Shown here: positions 8,372 to 18,295 of the stretch, piece after piece
Position numbering within the stretch: position 1 is the first letter of the stretch
How the letters are laid out: each line of letters opens with the position of its first letter
DNA from: an uncultured Pseudomonadales bacterium
GTDB taxonomy: Bacteria; Pseudomonadota; Gammaproteobacteria; Pseudomonadales; CANNCY01
Length of the DNA stretch: 64,000 nt
Reading direction: 5' to 3'
NCBI GenBank assembly: GCA_947503335.1
Contig: CANNCY010000002.1
Coordinates: forward strand, 62,001 to 126,000
Notes under the pieces: model-generated
The model's database searches: none
Told to the model about the DNA's origin: nothing
Seen by the model: the letters and a program-made list of their open reading frames with translations, nothing else
Made by a program: the position numbers and the translations under genes

Positions 8372-11300
8372 CTAGTCTTTATCAACCTGATAAAGAATAT
8401 CGATGGTCGTATCTTCGCCATTGATCAATTCGAGACTGGTACGTTCATTAATTGAATAGCGCATTAATAGCTCGGTTTGGTCACGACTAAAGTTACTTTC
8501 TAAAGCCACAAATAGCTTATCGCCAAACTGACGGCCAAAACTAACCGCTTCGTCAGTTAAGGTCATCGATGACAAGCCTAAATTACCGCCTAAGCCACTG
8601 CTCAAGAATGTCGACGATATCATTGCCCCAACCTGTAGCAAGGCTAACTGACCAGCTTGTGCGTTTTCGACAGCACGCCCAGTCATCAAATAACTAAGCA
8701 CTGTTGAATCAGGCATAGACGGCGAGCTATATAACTCTAACTTGGGCCGCGCCAACGTACCGGTAATTTCAGCACCAACGGTGGTAGCATCTACACGGCG
8801 CTCTACGTTCAAATTAATGTTCGGATTAGTTGCAGGGCCATTTCTATAAAATACTCGCCCACGCTTTATATCAATTGCCTGCCCGTAAACTCTGTAGAAC
8901 CCCTCTAATGCATAGATGTTTCCGGTCGCATAATAGGGCTGCCCTAGACGCTTTTGAATTTCGAGCGACCCCATCAATCGCGCCATAAAGTCTTTCGACG
9001 TTACTAGCACCTGATCACCAAAACGCAGTTCTAAATCAGCTTCTATGGGTAAACTTAACCGTCTAGTTGATGATGCATCGTGTACGATCACATCTCCACT
9101 TGTGGCAGCGGCCGACGAATTGGTCGCTACCCGCACAACATTTGCCTGAGGTATTGCGATCGCCCCTCTGAAAAGTACTCCTTGGTCATCGCCAATGATT
9201 TCTATATCTGGCTGCACCTCCAAATACAGTTCATCAGTATTAGCAACGATCAATCGCTCGCCCTCGATCGTTGCGTATAGGCTTCGATTAAAGTAGTCGA
9301 TTTCAGCAGTGGCATTAGCAAACTGCCCGCCAATCTGTGCCTTAGCTTCAAAATTAGCCTGCCCCTTTGGTAGAAACTCGAGGGTGCCATTGACGGCAGA
9401 AACGGCTGTACCATAACGCCCTAGGTTAAAGCCCAGGTCGATCAGCTCAGCAGTGCCTAATATTTGTGGTTGCTGAACCGTTCCTCGCCAAGTAACGTCA
9501 GCCCAAGCAATGCCATAGGTGTCTTGCATATCGGGCCAAAAGCGTTCGAGCCAAGTCAGATCATCGCTGTATAACTGCCCGTTACCGACGATTTGCTCTC
9601 CGAAGATACTAGGCATATTAAATTCACCTGTCAGCGACAGACCAAAGTTCAGAGAAACATCAAAGTTTGATGTTAGTCGATTATCAGTTAGCGTCGCCGA
9701 CACAGTCGACTCATGCATTCTAAATCGAACGCCATCATGAGTACGGTCGATAAACCCTAGTGCGCCAGCGGTGGTTGATAAATTGATCTTTCCTGACCAG
9801 CTGTCGTAGTGCCCTGATAGCTTAGCAATTCCGTTTAAGCGCGCTATCTTAGCGTTTGGCCGAGGCCTCTGGCCCAAATTCAAATCTTGTAGCTTTAGAT
9901 CAGCTGTGATCAATCCCATTGCATCAATACTGGTATCTCCGCAAACCTGCCCTTTTAATACCAACGCGCAAAACTGCGTTGTTTGCCATTTACCGTTTGA
10001 CCACTGCCATGTAACCTCGCGATCTATAGACGTGTTATACAGCGTATTTTGCGTGTTTTCGTACGCCAAGGTACTTAATAGACCAGTGGCAGAATTCTGG
10101 GTAATTGAAGCCGAACTTTGCAGTTGCAACTGATGCTGACCCAAGGTTTGCAGATTAATACTCATGTTCTGCCAATCACCAGTCGCCGTTAACAAAAGCT
10201 GATCAATTGGTTGGCCCTTAGCGATAATCGATTTGGCTTCTGCTCTAAGTGTTTGGTTACCGCCTGTTAATAGGCCAGCATCAATCGTAACGCTAAGCTG
10301 TTTCGCCGAAACCGTATTGGCATACCCCACATTTTCAGCATTGATAGAGCCTGCGATATGAGGCTGAGTATGTGTACCCGTTACCTTTATTTGACCGGTA
10401 TACAAGCCATGAACATGAGTTAAATTGGGCAATAGACTCAATCTCTCAAAACTCGCTTCAGAATCTATACTATCTGCACCTATATCAGCACTAACCTTTA
10501 CCTTGCCTTGCCCCCAAGTTAAATTGACATTATCTATATCTATCTTCGAACCGTTGACTTCAACACGCCCTGTACCCGATAAATTACGCCCCATTAACAA
10601 GCCACCTAGCTCGTCAAAGATAAGTAACGTTCGCTTTGCAACCAGGTTACCCTCAGCGGTTACTGCGCCGCTTAGATCAGATGCGTCGGCCGATGCAATT
10701 GCCTTTGGGTCAACATCTGCAAAGTTAGCTTTTGCACTCCAGTCAGTTGTTTGCGTGTCGAATCGGCCAACAAGTCGGGATTGCCCATATTGCGTCTTTA
10801 CATCTACCTCGCCCGCAAAGTGCGATGCAAGATTACCCTTCATCGCACTACTTATCTCTAACGCCTGCTGGCCAGCGCTGACACTCATCTGTGACGAAAA
10901 TGACAAATCAGCACCTGTACCCTGTAACTTGGTACGCCCCGATTCGATTAGCCAAATCTGCTGCTTAGCTGGGTCAAGCGGCCATCGAACATTGTTTATT
11001 TCACTATCTAACCAGTAATTGCCTTCAATATTTGCGTCACCCGAAAACACAATCTTGGCATTTGTCGGGCGATGTTCGACGATCGCATGCTGTATCTGTA
11101 GCTCAGATTTTTTACCTAGTAATTTGGCGTCAATATGAAGATTTTCTTCGTCTAGTGTTTCTAAACGTGTAAACGCCTCTAATGTAAATTGATGCCAATC
11201 ACCTTTGGTTTTTATTGTTAGATCATGCAGCAGAGACTCGCCCAACATACCTAAATGTAATGCTTCTATTCGGTTAAGCCATATTTCGGCGTTCCAACCG

Positions 11301-12010
11301 ATCGAGCTGGGTAACCCATGCAAATTTGCCTTTACATCTAACGTATGACCATCGGCATTTGATACGACTAGCGAGTGCCCATCGTCTCCTTTAGCCTCCA
11401 TTTCAAAACGATGATGATCATAGCGAACAGATGCTCTTAGATTATGCGTAAAACGTTTAGTGGCAAGTAAATCGCCAGAAAGTTGAAGTCGATTATCACC
11501 TTGCGAAACATCGGCATTCTCAATAGTAAACTTACGACCAACCCAACTACCAGACAGCTCTATCCGTTCTAGTGTATGCTCGTTAATCACTACTTTCGAA
11601 ACACTACCCCGATTGATTACAAGGTTGATCGGAGCTTCTAGCATTTTTAGATCAAAGCTATTGGGTGTACCGTCGTCGGCGTCAGTGGTTTGAACACTTA
11701 TCTCATCGATTGTAAGGCGCCTAACATTCAAATACCCGACCAAGAGAGATCTCAAAGAAAGCCTTATATCAACATTATTAATGTTGATCTGTTCAGACTC
11801 GCCCAACCACTGAATGTGCTCGATCTGCAACCCTGAAAAGACCGTGCCGTTTACGTTGCTCACACTTAAGCCAGCCGGATGATACGATTCAACAGTATTC
11901 ATCAATGCTCGTGTACCGCGCTCAGTTGACAGTAAACCGGCTATCAGTATGGCTGTGAACAACATTATCGCAGCTAGCACTTGAAGAATTCGCTTCGATA
12001 CTAACTTCAT
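8372..12010 (-). CDS. tamB: Translocation and assembly module subunit TamB
   Basis: The 1212-residue protein has one N-terminal membrane anchor (about residues 8-28), a very long AsmA-like beta-taco region with repeating hydrophobic strands, and a C-terminal DUF490 domain. The conserved tail includes ALEGFYRVYGQAIDIKRGRV, PNINLNVERRV, and SYLMTGRA, near the end. TamB spans the periplasm between the inner membrane and TamA; known roles are assembly of some outer-membrane proteins and phospholipid transport. Length is close to the E. coli protein. Its ATG overlaps the tamA stop in an ATGA, so the two are translationally coupled. Confidence 0.93.
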   Translation of the reverse strand: MKLVSKRILQVLAAIMLFTAILIAGLLSTERGTRALMNTVESYHPAGLSVSNVNGTVFSGLQIEHIQWLGESEQININNVDIRLSLRSLLVGYLNVRRLTIDEISVQTTDADDGTPNSFDLKMLEAPINLVINRGSVSKVVINEHTLERIELSGSWVGRKFTIENADVSQGDNRLQLSGDLLATKRFTHNLRASVRYDHHRFEMEAKGDDGHSLVVSNADGHTLDVKANLHGLPSSIGWNAEIWLNRIEALHLGMLGESLLHDLTIKTKGDWHQFTLEAFTRLETLDEENLHIDAKLLGKKSELQIQHAIVEHRPTNAKIVFSGDANIEGNYWLDSEINNVRWPLDPAKQQIWLIESGRTKLQGTGADLSFSSQMSVSAGQQALEISSAMKGNLASHFAGEVDVKTQYGQSRLVGRFDTQTTDWSAKANFADVDPKAIASADASDLSGAVTAEGNLVAKRTLLIFDELGGLLMGRNLSGTGRVEVNGSKIDIDNVNLTWGQGKVKVSADIGADSIDSEASFERLSLLPNLTHVHGLYTGQIKVTGTHTQPHIAGSINAENVGYANTVSAKQLSVTIDAGLLTGGNQTLRAEAKSIIAKGQPIDQLLLTATGDWQNMSINLQTLGQHQLQLQSSASITQNSATGLLSTLAYENTQNTLYNTSIDREVTWQWSNGKWQTTQFCALVLKGQVCGDTSIDAMGLITADLKLQDLNLGQRPRPNAKIARLNGIAKLSGHYDSWSGKINLSTTAGALGFIDRTHDGVRFRMHESTVSATLTDNRLTSNFDVSLNFGLSLTGEFNMPSIFGEQIVGNGQLYSDDLTWLERFWPDMQDTYGIAWADVTWRGTVQQPQILGTAELIDLGFNLGRYGTAVSAVNGTLEFLPKGQANFEAKAQIGGQFANATAEIDYFNRSLYATIEGERLIVANTDELYLEVQPDIEIIGDDQGVLFRGAIAIPQANVVRVATNSSAAATSGDVIVHDASSTRRLSLPIEADLELRFGDQVLVTSKDFMARLMGSLEIQKRLGQPYYATGNIYALEGFYRVYGQAIDIKRGRVFYRNGPATNPNINLNVERRVDATTVGAEITGTLARPKLELYSSPSMPDSTVLSYLMTGRAVENAQAGQLALLQVGAMISSTFLSSGLGGNLGLSSMTLTDEAVSFGRQFGDKLFVALESNFSRDQTELLMRYSINERTSLELINGEDTTIDILYQVDKD

Positions 12011-13758
12011 AGCAAATCACCAACACGAATATGAATGCGAAAGCTATCACCGGCATCATCAAAGCCGTGGGCGAAGTAGGCACGAATTGGCCCTACCGGC
12101 GAATACCAGTTGACACCGGCGCCAATGCCAACACGAAGATTAAATTCGTCATCAAACGCGTCACCTGCATCCACAAAATACGCATACGACCATTTGGGTC
12201 TAAATTCGCGTTCATACTCTAGCGATAGCGCGGCCATATAGCGCCCGCCATTAACTTTGCCTTGGGGTGGTTTAATGCCTATCGAACGATATCCATAGCC
12301 ACGAATGCTGTTGTCGCCACCTAAAAAGAAACGTACATTGGTTGGCACTAAATCTAAGTCGTCAGCTTCGATCGCTCCACTCATCATTGCGACACTCACG
12401 CGCGATGTATCTGATAATTTTCGCGTATAGTTACCATCAAGCGTTAAGGCAATGAGATCTTGATCTGAGCCCAAATCTGCCGAGGCTGTTTCGATAGCAC
12501 TGTGAATTCGAAACCCACTATCAGGGGCTTGATGGTCTTCTACCGAATACCAAGTTAGGTCAGCACGAGCTAACACGTATTCATTTTCAAACCAGTCATG
12601 GCTGTCTTCGCCATACTTGAATTGCTCTCGCTGATATTTCACTGAATACGCCAAGTGAGTAGTGGCCGTTCTAGACTCGTTTATTACACCGGCATGATCA
12701 CGTTCTGAAAACAAGTCATTGTATTCGTCACGCTCTATTCCTAAACGATAGCCAGTATATTCTTGATAAGGAATGCGCCCTGGCACCCTATACTCTACCA
12801 ACGAGCGGCCGTATCTTTGTGATGTATCGATATAACTATGTAGGCTATGGCCTCGTTTGTTCAGCCATCGTCGATCATAACCTAGCTTAATTCTTGCCCC
12901 ATGATCTGTTGAATAACCGGCACCAACCAGATAGTGGTTTCGAGCATTTGGCGATGCATAATAACGAACAGCAACCGTATGATTTTCACGATCAGGTACG
13001 CCATTTACAGGTACCTCGCTAAAAAAATTACTGCGCAACAGGTTCTGTCGAAGCGCGTTTACTTTATCGGCGTTGTACGGGTCACCAGGTTTTAAATTAA
13101 CATAGCGATCAATAAATTCAGGATTAAACTGAGACTGATCTACACTTATTTCAGCTATGTGATACAGCGCACCGGTATCATATTCTAAGGTTAGGTCAGC
13201 TGCGTTTGTTGCGGGGTAGACATCAATCTTGGTAGTTTTAAATTTGGCGTCAAGATAGCCTAACTGAGTAGCCGTAAACGTAAGCTGCTGTTTTAGCAGC
13301 TCCCACTTAGCATGACTTAGCACCTCGCCAACCTTAATCTGATGACCATTTAAAACGTCATCAAACTGAGGGGTAGACCGCCCCTCTCCCAACAAATTTA
13401 CAGCAACCTTGCGCACCATAGTGGGCTCGCCAATGTCTACCTGATAGGTTACGTGCCATTCTTTTTCATTGGGCCGTTCTAAGTTGTGAACCACCTTGCT
13501 ATTGTAATAACCGAAAGGCTCAAGCGATTTTTCAATTTGCTTAGTACCTTGGCGAACTAGATAAAGAACATGGCTCTGTCGATGTTTACGCTCGCTTTCG
13601 ATGATATCGTATAAATCTAAGTTAGCGCGTGCGTTATCAAGCAACGGGCCTTTGAGGCCGTCGATCTTGATCTTTACACTGTCTACTGCCAACGTAATCG
13701 GTGATGTAGTAACACCGATTACCAATATGGCAATGACTACGCAATAACGCGATAACAG
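12007..13758 (-). CDS. tamA: Outer-membrane autotransporter assembly protein TamA (CTG start proposed)
   Basis: This is an Omp85-family outer-membrane protein. Three POTRA domains (about residues 35-270) are followed by a 16-strand barrel that contains FLGGDNSIRGYGYRS and ends in RIHIRVGDLL. An ATG is missing from the 5' end. TTG at 13725 would leave a signal peptide without a basic n-region. CTG at 13758, nine bases after GGAGG, gives 583 residues with a proper signal peptide (LSRYCVVIAILVIG..., cleavage near ITLA). I chose that start; it lies inside the end of ppnN, overlapping it by 22 bases. tamB follows with an ATGA overlap. Domain identity is firm, the start is inferred. Confidence 0.88.
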   Translation of the reverse strand: MLSRYCVVIAILVIGVTTSPITLAVDSVKIKIDGLKGPLLDNARANLDLYDIIESERKHRQSHVLYLVRQGTKQIEKSLEPFGYYNSKVVHNLERPNEKEWHVTYQVDIGEPTMVRKVAVNLLGEGRSTPQFDDVLNGHQIKVGEVLSHAKWELLKQQLTFTATQLGYLDAKFKTTKIDVYPATNAADLTLEYDTGALYHIAEISVDQSQFNPEFIDRYVNLKPGDPYNADKVNALRQNLLRSNFFSEVPVNGVPDRENHTVAVRYYASPNARNHYLVGAGYSTDHGARIKLGYDRRWLNKRGHSLHSYIDTSQRYGRSLVEYRVPGRIPYQEYTGYRLGIERDEYNDLFSERDHAGVINESRTATTHLAYSVKYQREQFKYGEDSHDWFENEYVLARADLTWYSVEDHQAPDSGFRIHSAIETASADLGSDQDLIALTLDGNYTRKLSDTSRVSVAMMSGAIEADDLDLVPTNVRFFLGGDNSIRGYGYRSIGIKPPQGKVNGGRYMAALSLEYEREFRPKWSYAYFVDAGDAFDDEFNLRVGIGAGVNWYSPVGPIRAYFAHGFDDAGDSFRIHIRVGDLL

Positions 13759-15092
13759 GGCTTGTATCCTCCACCAATTTTCATTCGCTGCTGCTCAACC
13801 ATCGACTGCAACATGGCATCTACCGGCTTAAGTAACTCGGCATCGCCCTTTATCAAGAACGGCCCATGCTCTTTCACAGCAGCAACACCATCAGGCTTCA
13901 CATTGCCCGCCACGACGCCCGAGAAAAGAGCCCTTAAAGTAACTGCTTTGTCATGTAAGCTCTGATCATTACTTAGGTTTAGATTACCCATCGTCTCGTG
14001 GGTAGGCTCAAAGGGTTCCTGCAAGGTACTGGGTATGCTCAGCCCCCAGTTAAAGCGATAGCTGTCTTGATGGCTAGTTCGCTGCTGGTAAACCAAATCG
14101 GTCTTAGCGCTTGCCCAACGCCCTACTTCGGCCGCATCATCGATTACAACGGTATAGTACTTGGTTACCTCTTCACCCAAGACCTCGCGCAAAAAACGAT
14201 CCATAGCTTCAAAGTAGGCAGCGCTTTCTTTAGGTGCAGTAAACATTAGAGGTAGCGGATAGCCCTCGTTCTGTGGATGACTCAGTAACGCGATCGCATA
14301 GAGTATCTCTTCTGCTGTACCTGGGCCGCCAGGAAACACAATCAACACATGCCCAAACCGAACAAAAGCCTCTAGTCGCTTTTCGATGTCAGGCAGTATC
14401 ACTAGCTCATTAACAATAGCATTGGGGGATTCAGCCGCAATGATTCCTGGCTCGGTCAAGCCCACGTATCGGCTAGGGGTTGTTCGTTGCTTAGCGTGCC
14501 CTATAGTGGCCCCCTTCATTGGCCCCTTCATAGCCCCTGGGCCACAGCCTGTTACAATACCAAGCCCACGCAAGCCTAACTGATAACCAACCAATTTGGT
14601 GTAATCGTACTCAATGGTATTAATCGAATGACCGCCCCAACACACTGCGAACAAAGTATTATCCTCTGTTAACGTGTCGGCGTTTCGAAGCATCTTAAAT
14701 ACAACGTCAGTGGGCTCTGTCGATGCTTCTTGTGCGATTTCGTTCGCGTAAAGAATATCGCGCAAAACGGCAAACAGGTGTTCGCGCACCCCTTTTATCA
14801 TCTTACCGTCTACAAATGCACTCTCTGGCGCATGAGTAAGACATAACTTAATACCTCGGTTAAGTTGCTGAAACTCAACATCAAAGTCTTTAAACATGGC
14901 CATTAGCTCTGTCGGGTCATCTATATCTGTACCCGTATTAAGAACGGCTAATGCGCACTGTCTAAACAATGCAAAAAGTTCGCAATCTCTGCAAAGTGTT
15001 TCTGTTAGTAAAGCCACCTCTTGTGACGACAACATTTCGATGGCACCGGTAGGTGATACCGCAGCGTTTAGTATATTATTTGAATAAACCAT
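13737..15092 (-). CDS. ppnN: Nucleotide 5'-monophosphate nucleosidase PpnN (LOG family)
   Basis: The 451 residues match E. coli YgdH/PpnN in length and layout: an N-terminal domain with EMLSSQEVALL and FALFRQCALAVLN, then a Rossmann LOG domain with GGHSINTIEYDY, GCGPGAMKGPMKGA and the catalytic PGGPGTAEEI motif, then a C-terminal extension. PpnN hydrolyses purine and pyrimidine nucleoside monophosphates to base and ribose 5-phosphate and is activated by (p)ppGpp in E. coli. LOG proteins are often mis-named lysine decarboxylases. The gene heads a minus-strand block with tamA and tamB, and its last bases carry the tamA ribosome-binding site. Confidence 0.93.
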   Translation of the reverse strand: MVYSNNILNAAVSPTGAIEMLSSQEVALLTETLCRDCELFALFRQCALAVLNTGTDIDDPTELMAMFKDFDVEFQQLNRGIKLCLTHAPESAFVDGKMIKGVREHLFAVLRDILYANEIAQEASTEPTDVVFKMLRNADTLTEDNTLFAVCWGGHSINTIEYDYTKLVGYQLGLRGLGIVTGCGPGAMKGPMKGATIGHAKQRTTPSRYVGLTEPGIIAAESPNAIVNELVILPDIEKRLEAFVRFGHVLIVFPGGPGTAEEILYAIALLSHPQNEGYPLPLMFTAPKESAAYFEAMDRFLREVLGEEVTKYYTVVIDDAAEVGRWASAKTDLVYQQRTSHQDSYRFNWGLSIPSTLQEPFEPTHETMGNLNLSNDQSLHDKAVTLRALFSGVVAGNVKPDGVAAVKEHGPFLIKGDAELLKPVDAMLQSMVEQQRMKIGGGYKPCYRVIA

Positions 15093-15127
15093 TGTGCCCC
15101 ATTGATATTCGTTATCTAGGAAGTTCC

Positions 15128-15158
15128 ATTATAGGCTCGCAACCCGTTGAATTGACAA
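15128..15158 (-). promoter_or_regulatory. Candidate promoter of the ppnN-tamA-tamB block
   Basis: On the minus strand TTGTCA (15158-15153) is followed after 19 bases by a perfect TATAAT (15133-15128), about 35 bases before the ppnN start. The spacer is slightly long, which lowers confidence. Confidence 0.5.
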
Positions 15159-15199
15159 CTATATTTGTTTGCGCAATATGCCAACCACAATGTGAATGC

Positions 15200-15231
15200 A
15201 AAAAAAAAGCCGACTTAACAAAGCCGGCTTT
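15200..15231 (-). terminator. Rho-independent terminator of mmsA
   Basis: AAAGCCG at 15206-15212 and CGGCTTT at 15225-15231 pair around a 12-base loop. On the minus strand the stem runs into a T run (the A run at 15200-15205). It lies about 30 bases after the mmsA stop. It would also separate the amino-acid catabolic pair from ppnN. Confidence 0.8.
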
Positions 15232-15259
15232 AATTTCAACTAATTACGCTTAACGTATA

Positions 15260-16756
15260 TTAGCCATTGCTTGGGAACGTGAACTGAGCACTCTCGCGGA
15301 TGCCACCTGACGGCCAGCGCTGAGTGATCGTCTTACGCTTGGTGTAGAAACGAACCGCATCAGGGCCGTAGGCGTGAAGATCACCGAACAATGAACGCTT
15401 CCAACCACCAAACGAATGGTAAGCCACAGGCACTGGTAGTGGTACGTTGATACCAACCATACCTACAAGAATGTTGTCAGCAAAGTAACGCGCTGCCTCA
15501 CCGTCGCGAGTAAAGATACAGGTACCGTTACCGTACTCGTGATCGTTAATCATCTGCATAGCTTCTTGCATGCTCTTAGCACGAACAACACAAAGAACTG
15601 GGCCAAAGATTTCGTCAGTGTAGATAGTCATATCAGTGGTCACTTTGTCGAACAAAGTACCGCCCAAGAAATAGCCGTTCTCACAGCCTTCAACCGTTAG
15701 TGTACGGCCGTCAACAACTAGGTCAGCACCAGCAGCTTCGCCTGCATCTACGTAACCCTTAACACGATTGTAAGCATCTTTAGTGATTAGAGGGCCCATA
15801 TCGTTGCTGTTATCAGTACCACGACCAACCTTTAGAACCTCTAGCTGTGCTTTTAGCTTAGCTACTAGCTCGTCAGCCACTTCGTCACCTACTGCAACTG
15901 CTACAGAGATCGCCATGCAACGCTCGCCACATGAACCGTAAGCCGCACCCATAAGCGCGTTTACGGCGTTATCTAGATCAGCGTCTGGCATTACGATAGC
16001 GTGGTTCTTAGCACCACCTAGTGCCTGAACGCGCTTACCGTTTGCATTACCCGTTGAGTAGATGTACTCAGCGATAGGCGTTGAACCAACAAAGCTTACT
16101 GCCTTAACGCGCTCGTCGTTAAGAAGCGTATCTACTGCTTCTTTACCGCCGTTAACCATGTTTACAACGCCTTCTGGCATACCAGCTTCTGACAGTAGTT
16201 CCATCAACAGCAACGGCGCTGAAGGGTCACGCTCTGAAGGCTTCATTACAACGGTGTTACCACATACCGCAGCCATTGGGTACATCCACATTGGTACCAT
16301 CGCAGGGAAGTTAAACGGCGTAATACCCGCAACAACACCTAGAGGCTGAAACTCAGACCAGCTATCGATTGCTGGGCCAACGTTCTTAGAGTGCTCGCCC
16401 TTCAAAAACTCTGGTGCGCCACAAGCGTATTCAACTACCTCGATACCGCGCTGAAGCTCGCCCATTGCGTCGTTTAATACCTTGCCGTGCTCATCGGTGA
16501 TTAGCTCACAAATGCGGTGTGCGTTCTCTTCAAGAAGCTCTTTATAGCGGAACATAATACGTGCACGCTTCATAGCAGGCATATTGCGCCATGCTGGGTA
16601 TGCCGCTTCTGCTGCTGCAATCGCTTCTTCAACAGTCTTTTGACCACCTAGCTCAACCTGCTTGGTAACTTCGCCGGTAGCTGGGTTATAAACGTCTTGT
16701 GTTGGCTCGCCCTTTAGTACGTGCTCACCATTAATAAAATGACCTACAACTGACAT
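15260..16756 (-). CDS. mmsA: CoA-acylating methylmalonate-semialdehyde dehydrogenase
   Basis: The 498-residue aldehyde dehydrogenase oxidises methylmalonate semialdehyde to propionyl-CoA and malonate semialdehyde to acetyl-CoA, using NAD and CoA. Features are the oxyanion Asn in TPFNFPAMVPMWM (Asn150), the cofactor-binding GSTPIAEYIY, and a catalytic Cys at about 280 in GSCGERCMAIS, the MmsA-specific form. The usual general-base Glu of hydrolytic ALDHs is not evident, as expected for a CoA-acylating enzyme. It sits 45 bases after an omega-amino acid:pyruvate aminotransferase gene, which fits degradation of beta-alanine through malonate semialdehyde. A strong terminator follows. Role in valine or inositol breakdown is also possible. 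Confidence 0.94.
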   Translation of the reverse strand: MSVVGHFINGEHVLKGEPTQDVYNPATGEVTKQVELGGQKTVEEAIAAAEAAYPAWRNMPAMKRARIMFRYKELLEENAHRICELITDEHGKVLNDAMGELQRGIEVVEYACGAPEFLKGEHSKNVGPAIDSWSEFQPLGVVAGITPFNFPAMVPMWMYPMAAVCGNTVVMKPSERDPSAPLLLMELLSEAGMPEGVVNMVNGGKEAVDTLLNDERVKAVSFVGSTPIAEYIYSTGNANGKRVQALGGAKNHAIVMPDADLDNAVNALMGAAYGSCGERCMAISVAVAVGDEVADELVAKLKAQLEVLKVGRGTDNSNDMGPLITKDAYNRVKGYVDAGEAAGADLVVDGRTLTVEGCENGYFLGGTLFDKVTTDMTIYTDEIFGPVLCVVRAKSMQEAMQMINDHEYGNGTCIFTRDGEAARYFADNILVGMVGINVPLPVPVAYHSFGGWKRSLFGDLHAYGPDAVRFYTKRKTITQRWPSGGIRESAQFTFPSNG

Positions 16757-16801
16757 TTTTGATATCTCCTAATAATTCTTTATTCTTGCAACGCTTGTAG
16801 A

Positions 16802-18130
16802 TTAACCAATGCTTTCGCGTAGTACATCTACCAACATATCTATTTCGTGTTTTTCAGTGGTAAATGGCAGACCTAGTGCAACACAGTCGCCGCCAAAGCG
16901 TAGGTATACGCCTTTTTCCCATGCTTTCATCGCTACTTCGTATGGGCGACGCGCAGGCTCGCCAGGATAGCTAGCCAGGGTAATACCAGCGGCAAAGCCG
17001 TAGTTACGAATATCTAAGATATTGTCACTGCCCTTCAAGCTATGTACCGCATCACCGAAGTAACCCGACAACTCTTTAACACGCTGTGGCAACTGCTCTT
17101 GCTCTAGAATTTCTAGCGAAGCAAGGCCCGCAGCACAAGCAATTGGGTGACCAGAGTAGGTATAACCATGTGGTAGCTCTACCATGTAGTCAGGGCCGCC
17201 CGCTGCCATAAAGGTATCGTAAATCTCTGAGCTAGTGATTACTGCGCCCATTGGGATCGCGCCGTTAGTAATCTGCTTAGCCATGTTCAAGATATCTGGC
17301 GTTACGCCAAACTCTTCGGCGCCAGTCATTGAACCCATACGGCCAAATGCAGTGATCACCTCATCAAAGATCAACAGAATGTTGTGTTTGTCACACATCT
17401 CACGAACTTTCTTTAGGTAGCCCTTTGGCGGTACAACCACACCGGCAGAACCAGCAATTGGCTCAATGATCAAGGCAGCGATGTTGCTAGCGTCGTGCAG
17501 AGCGATTAGCTCTTCAAATTCTTTAATCAGGTGATCAGTACCGTACTCAGGCAAACCCTGGGTGTAAGCGTTTTCGCTAAATAGCGTGTGCGACAGGTGA
17601 TCTGCGTCAACCGCCTGACCGAACAGCTTGCGGTTACCGCCGATACCACCAACCGAAATACCGCCAAAGTTTACGCCGTGATAGCCCTTTGAACGACCGA
17701 TTAGCTTAGTCTTGGTTGGCTGCCCCTTTTGACGCCAGTATGCACGCGCCATCTTTAATGAGGTCTCGGCACTCTCTGAACCCGAGTTGGTAAAGAATAC
17801 GTAATCTAGGCCTTCAGGCGTTAACTCTTTTACACGGTTTGCTAGTTCGAACGCTTTGGTGTGACCAAACTGGAACGCTGGCGCGTAATCTAGAGTACGA
17901 GCCTGCTCTGCGATTGCTTCAGTGATCTTTGGGTGGTTGTGGCCGATGCCACACGTCCAAAGGCCTGACAGCGAGTCAAAAATCTTGCGACCTTCGGCAT
18001 CGATATAGTAGTTACCCTCTGATGCCACGATCATACGGGGGTCTTCTTTAAACTGACGGTTGCCAGTAAACGGCATCCAGTATGCTTCTAACTGCTCGCG
18101 GCTTAGACCCGCAGACTGATTCTCGCGCAT
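16802..18130 (-). CDS. bauA: Class III aminotransferase, probable beta-alanine:pyruvate transaminase
   Basis: This 442-residue PLP enzyme of the omega-transaminase group shows FFTNSGSESAETSLKMA for phosphate binding, the IFDEVITAFGRMG segment with the cofactor Asp256, and the Schiff-base Lys285 in NMAKQITNGAIPMGAV. The start and end (AYWMPFTGNRQFKEDPRM; FGGDCVALGLPFTTEKHEID) resemble beta-alanine:pyruvate transaminases. Pairing with mmsA, 45 bases downstream in the same direction, supports conversion of beta-alanine to malonate semialdehyde and then acetyl-CoA. Other omega-amino acids such as GABA or taurine cannot be excluded. It is divergent from the first CHAT gene. Confidence 0.88.
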   Translation of the reverse strand: MRENQSAGLSREQLEAYWMPFTGNRQFKEDPRMIVASEGNYYIDAEGRKIFDSLSGLWTCGIGHNHPKITEAIAEQARTLDYAPAFQFGHTKAFELANRVKELTPEGLDYVFFTNSGSESAETSLKMARAYWRQKGQPTKTKLIGRSKGYHGVNFGGISVGGIGGNRKLFGQAVDADHLSHTLFSENAYTQGLPEYGTDHLIKEFEELIALHDASNIAALIIEPIAGSAGVVVPPKGYLKKVREMCDKHNILLIFDEVITAFGRMGSMTGAEEFGVTPDILNMAKQITNGAIPMGAVITSSEIYDTFMAAGGPDYMVELPHGYTYSGHPIACAAGLASLEILEQEQLPQRVKELSGYFGDAVHSLKGSDNILDIRNYGFAAGITLASYPGEPARRPYEVAMKAWEKGVYLRFGGDCVALGLPFTTEKHEIDMLVDVLRESIG

Positions 18131-18295
18131 CAGGGTGTTCCTTATAATCTATATAGGTGTTTAATATTTCGAACAGTTTATGGTCAATCTGTAAAATATG
18201 CAACACAGACATACTGAAGATTTAAGATAAATCGTTGAGGTCGCTAATTGCCTATGTCATATTCGTAGAATACAGATTTAGATACCCATATAAAT

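Noticed and set aside
10425-11018. 197-codon plus-strand frame opposite tamB
   Set aside because: It is antisense to a well-supported TamB region, has no ribosome-binding site and no recognisable domain.
12007-13725. TamA starting at TTG 13725
   Set aside because: It truncates the signal peptide and has no ribosome-binding site; CTG 13758 fits better.
13737-15092. Lysine decarboxylase
   Set aside because: The PGGPGTAEE motif is of the LOG family; the length and N-terminal domain match PpnN.
15152-15180. TTGACA on the plus strand as a promoter
   Set aside because: No suitable -10 element or gene lies downstream in that direction; the minus-strand promoter for ppnN explains the site better.
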